Positions 23,992 through 32,421 are shown, counted from the stretch's first letter. The stretch: 64,000 bases of DNA from Streptomyces anulatus (GCF_000721175.1 NZ_JOEZ01000015.1:1-64000), one strand, 5' to 3'. Numbers and translations are program-made. Notes: generated by a model from the letters alone, not told the origin.

Positions 23992-24978
23992 ATGCCACGA
24001 ACCGCGCTGAGAGTTCGCCGCTGGGCCGCGATCGCCGTACTGGGAGGCCTGCTGGCCGGCTGCGGAACCGAGGAGACCGGCACCGGAGAGCCGGCCGCCG
24101 CTCCGGGGAACGGGGCCGGATCCCGTACGACCACAGAGGTGCGGCCCATCGAGGCCGCCCCCCGGATCACCGACGCCAAGGGCGTCACGGTCTCCCTGCC
24201 GAAGCCCCCGGAGAAGATCGTCTGCCTGGTCGCCCTCTGCGACGACATCCTCGTCGAGCTGGGCATGACCCCCACCGCCACCAACTCCCAGGTGCTGGCG
24301 CACCCGAAGTTCCTGGGCGAGGAGCAGGCGGCGAAGATACCGGTCGTGCCCGGCGGCTTCCTCAGCCCCGAGGTCGAGGCGATCCTGTCCCACCGCCCCG
24401 ACCTGGTGATCGGCCTGGACGACACCCACGGCAAGCTGGCCCCCGCACTGAAGGGCGCCACCACGTTCTGGCCGGTCCAGCCCGGATCCTGGCAGGACAG
24501 CGTCGGCTACCTGCGGGACCTCGCCGCGCTCACCGGCCGCACCGGACAGGGCGAGAAGGCGGAGAAGGCCTTCCGTACCCGCCTGGCACAGGCGGAGAAG
24601 ACGAAGAGTGACAAGACCGCGCTGATCGTCTACGGCAGCGACGAGAACTTCGGCGTGGCCACCCCGGAGACCGATGTGGCCGCCGGACTGTTCCCGAAGA
24701 TCTCCCACTACCCCTGGAAGAGCCGGGGCGTCGAAGGCAGTTACAGCCTGGAGGAGATCCTCGCCCGGGATGTCGACGTCCTGTTCGTGGAGACTCTCTC
24801 CTTCGGTGCGCCGGACGGCAAGCTCTCCGACAAACTGGCCGAGAACCCGCTCTGGTCACGGATCCCGGCCGTGAAGAACGGCAAGGTCATCGAGGTCGAC
24901 TCCGAGGTGTGGGCCAAGGGGCGCGGCACCCGGTCCCTGGGCGTCGTCCTCGACGAGGCGACGGCCGCACTGCGGTGA
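23992..24978 (+). CDS. Metal or metallophore-binding lipoprotein of an ABC importer
   Basis: A 328-residue substrate-binding protein of the FepB/BtuF (Fe-siderophore, cobalamin) fold, anchored outside the membrane. Residues 1-24 form a lipoprotein signal with the lipobox LAGC at Cys24. The TroA-like domain includes EKIVCLVALCDDILVELGM, ILSHRPDLVIGLDD and DVDVLFVETLSFG. This fold class normally binds metal complexes (siderophores, haem, cobalamin) rather than free zinc, which fits import of a zinc-peptide complex. It heads the rightward operon with two permeases and an ATPase. The ATG at 23992 is chosen because the lipobox then falls at the normal position. Control by Zur box B is inferred. 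Confidence 0.85.
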   Translation: MPRTALRVRRWAAIAVLGGLLAGCGTEETGTGEPAAAPGNGAGSRTTTEVRPIEAAPRITDAKGVTVSLPKPPEKIVCLVALCDDILVELGMTPTATNSQVLAHPKFLGEEQAAKIPVVPGGFLSPEVEAILSHRPDLVIGLDDTHGKLAPALKGATTFWPVQPGSWQDSVGYLRDLAALTGRTGQGEKAEKAFRTRLAQAEKTKSDKTALIVYGSDENFGVATPETDVAAGLFPKISHYPWKSRGVEGSYSLEEILARDVDVLFVETLSFGAPDGKLSDKLAENPLWSRIPAVKNGKVIEVDSEVWAKGRGTRSLGVVLDEATAALR

Positions 24979-26036
24979 GGCGTCCGCCCGTGGCACCGCT
25001 CTGCCTGGGCGCGGCGGCCCTGGCGAGCGCGGTCTGCGCGCTCAGCCTCGGCACGCCGTACGTCCCGCCCGCCAGGCTCCCGGCCACGCTGGGGGCCGAC
25101 GGGCTCGCGGGGCTCGTCGTCACCGAACTACGACTGCCCCGCTTGGTGTTGGCGCTGCTCGCCGGCGCCTGCCTGGGCGCGGCGGGCCTGGTCCTCCAGG
25201 AGGCCCTGCGCAACCCGCTGGCCGTGCCGGAGATGCTGGGGGTCTCCTCCGGGGCCGCCCTGGGCGTCGCCGCGCCTCTGGTCCTGGCCCTCGCCGTCCC
25301 TCTCGGACTGCAGCCGTTCCTCGCCCTGGCCGGGGCGGCGCTCGGCGGTCTGCTCACCCTGGTCGCCGCCGGATTCGGGCGGAGTCCCTCGGCCGTCCTG
25401 CTGACCGGAGCCGCCGTCGCCGCCGCGCTCCAGGCGGGGCTGCTGGTGCTCATGGTCATGGCCGACCAGCTCGACCTCCAGCTCATCTACCGCTATCTGC
25501 TGGGCAGTCTGTCCGCCCGCACCTGGGACGACGTCAGCGGTCTGCTGCCCTGGCTCGCCGTGGCCGTCCCCGCGCTGGTGCTGTGCGTGCCGGTGCTCGG
25601 TGTGCTGCGGCTGGGCGACGACGACGCCCGTGCCCTGGGCGTACGGGTCGAGCGGGCGCGGGTGGCCGCGCTGGGCATCGCCGTCGTCCTCATCGCCCCC
25701 GTCGTCGCGGTCTGCGGGCCGGTGGCCTGGGTCGGCTTCCTCGCCCCGCACCTCGCCCGCCGTCTTCGCCCGGACGGCGGTGCGGCCGGGTGGCTCGTCC
25801 GGTCCGCCGTGTGCGGCGCGGTCGTCGTGCTGTGCGCCGATCAGCCGGCCCGGCTGGCACTCGCCCCGGTCGAGACGCCCGTCGGCGCCTGGACCGCCCT
25901 GGTCGGGGTGCCGGTCGGGGTCGTGCTGCTGAAGCGGGGGAGGCGGCCCGCCCGGGACCGGGGGCCCGTGGCCCTGTCCGTACCGGGGGGTCCGTCAAAC
26001 GTCCCGGTTCCCGTCCTGCGGAAGGCGGAACGATGA
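24975..26036 (+). CDS. FecCD-family importer permease 1
   Basis: A 353-residue membrane protein of the FecCD/BtuC class with about nine to ten helices. Hallmarks are ELRLPRLVLALLAGACLGAA, LQEALRNPLAVPEMLGVSSG and GPVAWVGFLAPHLARRL, the last being the coupling region near the ATPase. It begins with a GTG overlapping the lipoprotein stop (GTGA). With the next gene it would form a heterodimeric channel for a metal complex. A Pro/Arg-rich tail extends about 30 residues beyond the last helix. Confidence 0.9.
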   Translation: MRRPPVAPLCLGAAALASAVCALSLGTPYVPPARLPATLGADGLAGLVVTELRLPRLVLALLAGACLGAAGLVLQEALRNPLAVPEMLGVSSGAALGVAAPLVLALAVPLGLQPFLALAGAALGGLLTLVAAGFGRSPSAVLLTGAAVAAALQAGLLVLMVMADQLDLQLIYRYLLGSLSARTWDDVSGLLPWLAVAVPALVLCVPVLGVLRLGDDDARALGVRVERARVAALGIAVVLIAPVVAVCGPVAWVGFLAPHLARRLRPDGGAAGWLVRSAVCGAVVVLCADQPARLALAPVETPVGAWTALVGVPVGVVLLKRGRRPARDRGPVALSVPGGPSNVPVPVLRKAER

Positions 26037-27100
26037 CGCTCATCGACACCGTGCCCGGACGGGCCGGCCGTGCCCGCCTCGCTCTGCGCGCACCGGGTGT
26101 CCGGCTGGGCGGCCTGGCGCTGCTCGTCGCCGTGGTGGCCTGCGCCGATCTGTTCGCCGGCCGGGGCGTCACGCCCGAAGGCGTACGGGCCGTGCTGCTC
26201 GGGAGCGGCGACGACCCCACCGCCGAGCACATCGTGCTCCAACTGCGCTTGCCCCGGCTGCTGGTGGCGCTGGTCGCCGGGGCCTGCCTCGGAGTGGCCG
26301 GGCTCGTGCTCCAGTCGGCCCTGCGCAACCCGCTGGCCGGACCCGAGGTCACCGGCGTCACCCCCGGTGCGGTGCTAGGCGCGGTGACCGCGACCGGTCT
26401 CGGCCTGGCGGGCTGGGAATCCCCCACGGCCGTGGTCGTGGCGGCCTGCCTCGGCGGCTTCGCCGGAGCGGGGCTGCTGTGGCTGCTCACCGGGCGGGAC
26501 CGGGGCGACCCGGAACAGACCGCCGTCTACGGGGTCCTCGTGTCGGCGGTGCTCGCCGGCCTCACCGCCGTCGTCCTCCTGGTGGCCCCTGGCGAACTCG
26601 GCAGCGTCGTCCAGTGGTTGATCGGCTCCACCGAGGGCCGGGTCTGGCAGCACTGGAATCTCCTCTGGCCGTGGGCCGCCTTCTGGGGCGCGGCGGCCTG
26701 GCTGCTCGCCGGGCCGCTGACCCTGTTGCGCTGCGGCGACGAACAGGCCGCCGCCGCGGGTCTGGCCACCGGCCGGGGCCGGGGCGCGGCGCTCGTGTGC
26801 GCGGTGGCGCTGACGGCCGGCGCCGTCTCGGCGGTGGGCGCGCTCGGTTTCGTAGGGCTGCTGGTGCCCCATCTGGCGCTGGCCGTCTTCGGCGCCGACC
26901 TGCGCGTCACGCTCCCGGGCGCCGCGCTGTTCGGCGCGGCGGTGGTGTGCGGGGCGGACGCCGCCGCCCAAGTGCTGTCCCGGCTGCTGGCCACCGCGTT
27001 CGACGCGGACCGGCTGACCCTCCCGGTGGGCGCCCTGACCACCTTCGTGGGGGCGGGACTGCTGATGGTCGTCGCGCGGAGGCGGGCGGACGAGCGATGA
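26033..27100 (+). CDS. FecCD-family importer permease 2
   Basis: A 355-residue FecCD permease, second half of the heterodimeric channel. QLRLPRLLVALVAGACLGVA, LQSALRNPLAGPEVTGVTPG and ALGFVGLLVPHLALAVFG match its partner in order. It overlaps the first permease by four bases (ATGA) and the ATPase gene likewise, so all four importer genes form one tightly coupled operon. Two distinct permease genes are usual for siderophore-type importers, whereas zinc-ion ZnuB systems use one, which again suggests that the cargo is a complex. Confidence 0.9.
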   Translation: MTLIDTVPGRAGRARLALRAPGVRLGGLALLVAVVACADLFAGRGVTPEGVRAVLLGSGDDPTAEHIVLQLRLPRLLVALVAGACLGVAGLVLQSALRNPLAGPEVTGVTPGAVLGAVTATGLGLAGWESPTAVVVAACLGGFAGAGLLWLLTGRDRGDPEQTAVYGVLVSAVLAGLTAVVLLVAPGELGSVVQWLIGSTEGRVWQHWNLLWPWAAFWGAAAWLLAGPLTLLRCGDEQAAAAGLATGRGRGAALVCAVALTAGAVSAVGALGFVGLLVPHLALAVFGADLRVTLPGAALFGAAVVCGADAAAQVLSRLLATAFDADRLTLPVGALTTFVGAGLLMVVARRRADER

Positions 27101-28110
27101 CGGGGCGAGAGACAGAGGTGCCACGTCGACAGGAGTGGAGGCGGCAGTGGGAGTGGGAGAGAGCGGATGAGGAGGGTGGCATGGCGAAAGAACTGACCGG
27201 ACCGGTGGACGTGAGCCCGGGGAAGGCGATCGGCCCTGATACGGAGCCGGATCCGAACTCGGGCGCGGTTCCGGGGGCGGAGTCCGGCCCGGATGTCGTC
27301 CGGGCGGAGGGGCTGGCCTTCGGCTACCCCGGGCGCATGGTTCTGCGCGGGGTGGACCTGAGGATCCGCGCCGGCGAACTGGTCGCCCTGATCGGTCTGA
27401 ACGGATGTGGCAAGAGCACCTTCCTCAAGCTCGCAGCCGGACTGCTCACCCCGAGTGGCGGGCGGGTTCTGCTCGAAGGTGACGACGTGGCGCGGCTGCC
27501 CCGCCGCACTGCCGCCCGACGCGTCGCCCTGCTCCATCAATCGGCGCCTTCAGTACCAGGATTGACGGTACGTCAACTGGTACGTCAAGGGCGCTATGCC
27601 GCCCGGGGGCCGCTCGGGATGCTGCGGGAGGGTGATGACGAGGTGACGTCCCGGGCGCTCGCGGACGTCGGTGTCACCGCCTGGGCCGACCGGCCGGTGG
27701 ACGCCCTGTCCGGGGGCGAACGCCAACGGGTCAGGCTGGCCATGGCGCTGGCCCAGGACGCCCGCGTGCTCTTCCTCGACGAGCCGACCACGTATCTCGA
27801 TCTGCGGCACCAACTGGAGGTGCTCCAGACGGTCGTACGGCTGCGCGCGGAGCGCCGGCTGACGGTGGTGATGGTGCTGCACGACCTCAACCACGCCGCC
27901 CGGTTCGCCGACCGGATCGTCGCGCTGCGCGAGGGCCGCGTCGCCGCCGACGGGCCCCCGGCCGAGGTGGTCACCCGGCAGCTGCTGGCCGAAGTCCTCG
28001 GCGTGGACGGCCGGGTGGGGATCGACAGCGAGGGTGGCTGGCCCGTCTGTTACCCAGATCACCCTCTCGATCCGCTCCAGCTATTGCGGAATGAAAATCA
28101 TATTCATTAG
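27097..28110 (+). CDS. FecE/FepC-type importer ATPase with a His-containing C-terminal tail
   Basis: A 337-residue ABC ATPase (309 if the ATG at 27181, with GGAGGG upstream, is used). Walker A is LNGCGKST, the signature is LSGGERQRVRLAMALA, Walker B is VLFLDEPTTYLD, and the switch His is in MVLHDLNHA. It energises the two FecCD permeases. The C-terminus ends in Asn-Glu-Asn-His-Ile-His, encoded by rare AT-rich codons because Zur box C (28090-28108) overlaps the end of the gene. The first about 65 residues are charged low-complexity sequence not typical of FecE proteins, favouring the later start. Confidence 0.9.
   Translation: MTGRETEVPRRQEWRRQWEWERADEEGGMAKELTGPVDVSPGKAIGPDTEPDPNSGAVPGAESGPDVVRAEGLAFGYPGRMVLRGVDLRIRAGELVALIGLNGCGKSTFLKLAAGLLTPSGGRVLLEGDDVARLPRRTAARRVALLHQSAPSVPGLTVRQLVRQGRYAARGPLGMLREGDDEVTSRALADVGVTAWADRPVDALSGGERQRVRLAMALAQDARVLFLDEPTTYLDLRHQLEVLQTVVRLRAERRLTVVMVLHDLNHAARFADRIVALREGRVAADGPPAEVVTRQLLAEVLGVDGRVGIDSEGGWPVCYPDHPLDPLQLLRNENHIH
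28090..28108. promoter_or_regulatory. Zur box C (candidate RiPP operon promoter)
   Basis: AATGAAAATCATATTCATT holds the 7-1-7 dyad TGAAAAT-C-ATATTCA with one mismatch and fits the Streptomyces Zur consensus better than boxes A and B. It overlaps the last codons of the importer ATPase and lies 75 bases upstream of the candidate precursor ATG. It is the key sign that the RiPP genes answer to zinc. Confidence 0.8.
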
Positions 28111-28182
28111 TGTCTGTGCTGCGGCACGCACGATCGCCGCGACACACACCCATCCGATCCGACCGAATGGAGACGTCAACTC

Positions 28183-28317
28183 ATGGAGCAGAACAAGGTG
28201 TTCAGCCCGATCGCCGACCAGGGCCAGCTCGCCCACCTGTCCGCCACCCACTCGAACGCCCTCGTCGAGAACCCCTTCGACGACGCCGTCGAGGCCGACA
28301 CCGCGGCCGAGAAGTGA
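28183..28317 (+). CDS. Candidate RiPP precursor peptide, 44 residues
   Basis: A short gene encoding MEQNKVFSPIADQGQLAHLS (1-20), then ATHSNALVENPFDDAVEADT (21-40) and AAEK. It is the only small frame between Zur box C and the modification genes, has a weak GGAG ribosome binding site 11 bases upstream of the ATG, and follows the expected gene order for a precursor. There is no cysteine. Candidate heterocyclisation residues Ser20, Thr22 and Ser24 are clustered with His18 and His23, giving possible metal ligands beside possible oxazolines. The tail after Val28 is acidic and could be a recognition region, so the modified core may be internal. I do not recognise the sequence. That it is the substrate of the YcaO enzyme is inferred from position. 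Confidence 0.7.
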   Translation: MEQNKVFSPIADQGQLAHLSATHSNALVENPFDDAVEADTAAEK

Positions 28318-28461
28318 GCGAAGCCTGCCGCTGACGGCAGGTCTCCCCGGTACCGCGGGGGCGGGCCCGCCCGGTCACATCCCGGGCGGGTCCGCCCCGT
28401 TCAGTCCTCGAACAACCCGTCCCCCGTCCTCGCATCCCGCATTCCCGCACCGGAGGATTCC

Positions 28462-29421
28462 GTGACCCGCAGTCGACTCGCTCCCGGCACCGGGATCGTC
28501 ACCGTCCCCGGTGCCGGCCCCGTGCTCCGGACCTCCGGAGGGGAGTTCCTGCGTATCGACACCGGCGGTGTCGACGGCGAAGCCCTGGTGCGCCGGCTGG
28601 CGGGGGAGGGGGCGCCGGGCGAAGACCCGCACGCCACCGGACTCGCCCGGCTCGTCGAGGCGTTCGAGGCCGGTGGACACGCGGTGTCCGCCCCGCCCCG
28701 GGCTCCGCTCGCCGGCCGTACCGTCCACGTCCTCGGCGACCCCGTGCTCACCGGCCCGGTGGCGCGCTGCGCCGGGGCGGAAGGGGCCAAGGTGCACCTG
28801 ACGACCCCGGACCGCGTGGCGGAGCTCGCCCGGGCGACCCCGGACCACCGCACCGAAGGGCGCGTCGCCGTGGTGTGGTGCCTCGACTCACCCGTGCCCG
28901 AAGGGCTCTGGGACACGGCGGACCGGCTGCCCGGGCGAGGCGTCGCCTGGCTGCGCTGCCACCGTGAGGGCGCGCACAGCTGGACCGAACCCCTTGCGGC
29001 GGCCCCGGGCGACGTCACCTCGCGGCACGTCCGACTGCGCAGGCTCGCGGCCACCGCCGCCCATCGCGAACTCGCCGCGTACTGGGCCGGACACCGCACC
29101 CCCGACACCGGACCGCACCCCACCGAGGCTTCCGCAGCTCTGATCGCCGCACTCCTCACCGCCGATCTGATCGCCTGGGCCGAAGCCGAAGCCGAAGCCG
29201 AAGCCGAAGCCGAAGCCGAAGCCGAAGCCGGAGTGGCGGTCGCAGTCGCACCGGGCGGGGCTGCCGGCCTCCCGGCACGTCGCCGGCTTCGCCGGATCGA
29301 CCTGCGCGACCTCACGGTCACCGAGCACCCCGTGCTCCCGGTCCCGGAGGTTGCGCCTCTGCCCGCCCCGACGCAGGGCGGGACGCGCCCCGGGACCGGC
29401 ACCGCGAAGACGCGCCCGTGA
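28462..29421 (+). CDS. TOMM E1-like leader-peptide-binding protein
   Basis: A 319-residue protein resembling the E1-ubiquitin-activating-like (C or ocin-ThiF-like) partner of YcaO cyclodehydratases, which presents the precursor to the YcaO protein. Recognisable parts are an N-terminal wing region, a degraded Rossmann stretch (TVHVLGDPVLTGPVARCAG), VAVVWCLDSPVPEGLWDTAD and GRGVAWLRCHREG, which is typical of the family. An (Ala-Glu)8 run at about residues 240-255 follows the fold. It does not bind ATP in known cases. The GTG at 28462 is 144 bases after the precursor stop; the next gene overlaps by four bases. Function is assigned from motif and context. Confidence 0.72.
   Translation: MTRSRLAPGTGIVTVPGAGPVLRTSGGEFLRIDTGGVDGEALVRRLAGEGAPGEDPHATGLARLVEAFEAGGHAVSAPPRAPLAGRTVHVLGDPVLTGPVARCAGAEGAKVHLTTPDRVAELARATPDHRTEGRVAVVWCLDSPVPEGLWDTADRLPGRGVAWLRCHREGAHSWTEPLAAAPGDVTSRHVRLRRLAATAAHRELAAYWAGHRTPDTGPHPTEASAALIAALLTADLIAWAEAEAEAEAEAEAEAEAGVAVAVAPGGAAGLPARRRLRRIDLRDLTVTEHPVLPVPEVAPLPAPTQGGTRPGTGTAKTRP
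29179..29226 (+). repeat. Hexanucleotide microsatellite (gccgaa)8 in the leader-binding gene
   Basis: Eight perfect copies of gccgaa encode an Ala-Glu run. The unit keeps the frame, so slippage would lengthen or shorten a charged helix rather than inactivate the gene. Confidence 0.93.
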
Positions 29422-31043
29422 ACGCCCGTACCGTGCACGTCCCCACGCCCGACGGCACCCCGCTCGCCACCGACGTATGCCTCCCGGACGGGTCTCGGCC
29501 GCGTCCCGCCGTCGTGATCAGGACCCCCTACGGGCGCGACGCCCACCGCGCCGAGCTGCGCGCCTGGGCGGCGAACGGATTCGCCGCCCTCGCCCAGGAC
29601 GTACGTGGCCGCCACGGCTCACCGGGGGAGTGGCACCCCTACCGTGGACACGAGAGGGCGGACGGCACGGCCACCGTCGCCTGGGTGCGCGCACAGGCGT
29701 GGAGCAACGGAGAGGTCGTCGCCGCAGGTGCCTCATACGCCGCGCACTGCGCCCTCGTCACCGCACTCGCCGCCCCCGACGAGGTCCTCCGCGACAAGAT
29801 TCCCGACGACGCCCACCGCGACGGAGTCCCCGACGCCGTCATCGCCGCCGTCCCCGCGCTCGGGCTCACCGAGACGGCGCGCGAGCCCGGGGGCCCGGAG
29901 CGGCTGTGGGCCCGGGCCGGCTGGTGGGCGGCCCACGGCGACCGCCGCGACTCCGACCCGGACGCCCTGGCCCGCGTCCTGACGGATGACCCCCGGCTGC
30001 TCGAACACCTCCCGGTCGCCCGTCTGGGGGAGCGGCTGGCCGGGGCCCTCGGGCGCGAACTGCCGTCCTGGCGTGGGCTCTGGGCCGACCGAGGGCGAGG
30101 TCGGCTCGTCGAGCTCGGTGCCACCTCCCGCCTTCCGCTGCTCGCCGTCGGCGGCACCCGAGACCCCTTCGCCGAGGACACCGTGGCCCTGTGGCACGGC
30201 TGGGGCGGTCCGGCCCGTCTGCTGCTCGGCCCCTGGGGCCACCGCCTCACCGCCGACCCGGCCGCACCGGCCCGAGCGCGCGTCAACCTCGGTGCGCTGT
30301 ACGTACGGTGGGCCCGCGCCGCGCTCGCCGGCCGCCTGGAGCCGACGCGGCACGGGGTCATCGCCCTCGGCGACAGCGGCCGCTGGCACAGCACGCGGGT
30401 GCGGAGCACCCCTCGAGCCGCGATCACCGGCCACGCCCGCGTCCCCGTCCCGCCCCCGGCCGCCGAACCGGCCCACACCGTTGCCTGGCCCTTCGGCTCG
30501 CCCACCGGTCTACGGCTGCTCCACGGAGCCGAGTTCGGTGCCGACCCGGACCAGCCCGTGCGCTCGGACGACCTCACCGTCCCGGCCGGCGGCGGCCTCG
30601 CCGACCGCTGTCTGCTCCTCTCGCCGCCGCTGCCGCGCCCGCTCGACCTGGCGGGAGCCGCCGTCGCCCGGATCAACGTCACGGCCGACACGCCCTGCGC
30701 CGACTGGGCCGTACGCCTGACCGCGCTCGACCCGTCCGGCCGTGCGGATCCGCTCGCCTTCGGCATCGTCCGGCGCACCGGCCCGCCCGGCGAAGCCGCG
30801 GACATCACCGTGCCGCTCGGCACGCTGGGCCGTCGGCTGGCCGCCGGGACCCGGCTGCGGGCCGAGATCGCCGGGCACCACTTCCCCGCCCACGCCCGTA
30901 ACCCGCACACCGGCGAGGACCCGGTCACCTCCACCCGGCTCGCCCCGTCCCGCCGCACCGTGAACCCCCGGGGCAGCGCCCTCCACCTGCCCGTCGTCGC
31001 CCGACGCCGCTACGTCGAGCCCGTACCGGAGATATGCCGTTGA
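29418..31043 (+). CDS. CocE/NonD-type serine hydrolase in the RiPP operon
   Basis: A 541-residue alpha/beta hydrolase of the X-Pro dipeptidyl-peptidase/cocaine-esterase family. The domain order is catalytic hydrolase, cap, second hydrolase part, then a C-terminal jelly roll (from about residue 380). The nucleophile is Ser106 in GASYAAH (usual GxSYxG, with the last Gly changed to Ala), the acid is in GTRDPF, and the His in GPWGHR. In known proteins this family cleaves X-Pro peptides or acyl esters. In this operon it may trim the leader, cut the Asn-Pro bond region of the precursor, or act on an ester. It overlaps both neighbouring genes, so it belongs to the pathway. Confidence 0.82.
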   Translation: MNARTVHVPTPDGTPLATDVCLPDGSRPRPAVVIRTPYGRDAHRAELRAWAANGFAALAQDVRGRHGSPGEWHPYRGHERADGTATVAWVRAQAWSNGEVVAAGASYAAHCALVTALAAPDEVLRDKIPDDAHRDGVPDAVIAAVPALGLTETAREPGGPERLWARAGWWAAHGDRRDSDPDALARVLTDDPRLLEHLPVARLGERLAGALGRELPSWRGLWADRGRGRLVELGATSRLPLLAVGGTRDPFAEDTVALWHGWGGPARLLLGPWGHRLTADPAAPARARVNLGALYVRWARAALAGRLEPTRHGVIALGDSGRWHSTRVRSTPRAAITGHARVPVPPPAAEPAHTVAWPFGSPTGLRLLHGAEFGADPDQPVRSDDLTVPAGGGLADRCLLLSPPLPRPLDLAGAAVARINVTADTPCADWAVRLTALDPSGRADPLAFGIVRRTGPPGEAADITVPLGTLGRRLAAGTRLRAEIAGHHFPAHARNPHTGEDPVTSTRLAPSRRTVNPRGSALHLPVVARRRYVEPVPEICR

Positions 31044-32407
31044 CCAGCGCCCTGCCCCTCGAAGCCCTCGTCGATCCCGTCAGCGGGATCATCCGGGCCG
31101 TCGCGCCCGTCGAGCACCCCACCGGCGCGCCGCCCCGCTACACCGCGATGACCGCGGACGTCGCCGACGCCCGCCGCCTCGGCGCCTGGCCCGCCGACCG
31201 GGTCTCGCTCGGCACCACGTTCGGCGACCCCCGGGGCGCGTGGATCGCCGCGGTGGCCGAGGCCGTCGAGCGCTACTGCGGCAACCGCCTACCGCCGCCC
31301 GGCCACCCCCAGGAGCCCCGGCGGGCCACCGCCGCCGAACTGACCGCCGAGGGCCACCGCTTCTACGGGCCCGGCGCTCTGCCGACGTACGCCGCCTGGC
31401 AGTACGACCGCCCGGGGTTCCCGTACGCCGAACTCACTCCCGACACACCGGTGCTGTGGACCCGGGCGGTCGAGAGCGGGGAACCCTGCTGGGCCCCCGT
31501 CGCGCTGACCCACCTCAACTGGCGTCAGGGCGAACTGCGTTCACTGCCCCGAACCCACCACCTCAACTACGCGGGCATCGCCACCGGGCAGGGCCTCGAC
31601 GACGCCGTGGAGCGCGGGCTCCTCGAAGTCGTCGAGCGCGACGCGCTGGAACTGTGGTGGCACCTGGACGGGCCCACCCGGGGCATCGACCTGGCAAGCG
31701 TTCCCGGCCTCACCGAGGATCTGGCCGGCTGCGGGCTGGGCGTGCACATCGTGGAGATGCCCTCCGAGTTCGCCCCCTGCGTGGCGGCCCTCGTGCACGA
31801 TCCCGGGCGCGGCATCTACGCGGCGGGGTTCGCCTGCCGGTACGACCCGGCGGAGGCGGCCCGCAAGGCGGTGCTGGAAGCTGTGCACACCTGGGTGTTC
31901 ACACAGGGCGCAGTGGACGCCGACGGCTGGGTGTACCGGGCTGTCGAAGCCGGGATGCTGGCCCGCGGCCTCTACCTCGACCACCGCGCCGACCGGCGCT
32001 ACCTCGACGACTGCGGGCCCGAGTTCGCCGCCGTCCGCGACCTCGGCGCCCATGTCCAGGTCTGGCTGGACGACCGGATGGCCCCGCTCACCCGCCGCTT
32101 CACCGAACCCGCCCTCGGTACGGTCCCGGTCGCCGCGATCGCCCCGGGCAGCCGTGCCGCGCTCGATGCTGCGCTCGCCGCCGGAGGGCACCGGGTGATC
32201 ACCGCGGACCTCACCACGGAGGACGTCGCCGAGACCACGCTGCGCGTCGCCCGTGTCCTGGTCTCGGGCCTGATCCCCAATTCGCCCGCTGCCTTCGGCT
32301 ACTTCGGCTGCCCGCGCTTCGCGGCGGCGGCGCTCTCCCGGGGCTGGCGCACCCAACCACCCTCCGCCCCGGAGGACTTCACCCTCGCCCCGCCACCGCA
32401 CATGTGA
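31034..32407 (+). CDS. YcaO cyclodehydratase (TOMM D protein)
   Basis: A 457-residue YcaO enzyme that uses ATP to activate a peptide backbone amide, usually converting Cys, Ser or Thr to azolines. ATP/Mg motifs are visible: AEAVERY (75-81), GIATGQGLDDAVERGLLEVV plus ERDALELWW (181-209), and EAARKAVLEAVHTW. The C-terminus ends LAPPPHM, recalling but not matching the PxPxP end of classical azoline formers. The separate E1-like partner upstream makes a split C + D system. It overlaps the hydrolase gene by ten bases. With a precursor lacking Cys, oxazoline or methyl-oxazoline formation at Ser/Thr is the likely chemistry; amidine formation is a less likely alternative. Confidence 0.9.
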   Translation: MPLTSALPLEALVDPVSGIIRAVAPVEHPTGAPPRYTAMTADVADARRLGAWPADRVSLGTTFGDPRGAWIAAVAEAVERYCGNRLPPPGHPQEPRRATAAELTAEGHRFYGPGALPTYAAWQYDRPGFPYAELTPDTPVLWTRAVESGEPCWAPVALTHLNWRQGELRSLPRTHHLNYAGIATGQGLDDAVERGLLEVVERDALELWWHLDGPTRGIDLASVPGLTEDLAGCGLGVHIVEMPSEFAPCVAALVHDPGRGIYAAGFACRYDPAEAARKAVLEAVHTWVFTQGAVDADGWVYRAVEAGMLARGLYLDHRADRRYLDDCGPEFAAVRDLGAHVQVWLDDRMAPLTRRFTEPALGTVPVAAIAPGSRAALDAALAAGGHRVITADLTTEDVAETTLRVARVLVSGLIPNSPAAFGYFGCPRFAAAALSRGWRTQPPSAPEDFTLAPPPHM

Positions 32408-32421
32408 AGGAGCGCACCGCC

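Noticed and set aside
28183..28317. Lanthipeptide or lasso precursor interpretation
   Set aside because: No LanB/LanC/LanM or lasso cyclase genes are present and the peptide has no Cys; YcaO and SagB-type genes favour azoline chemistry.
31240..32421. Long in-frame extension upstream of the SagB-type gene
   Set aside because: It lies wholly inside the YcaO gene in another frame; the ATG at 32422 has a good Shine-Dalgarno.
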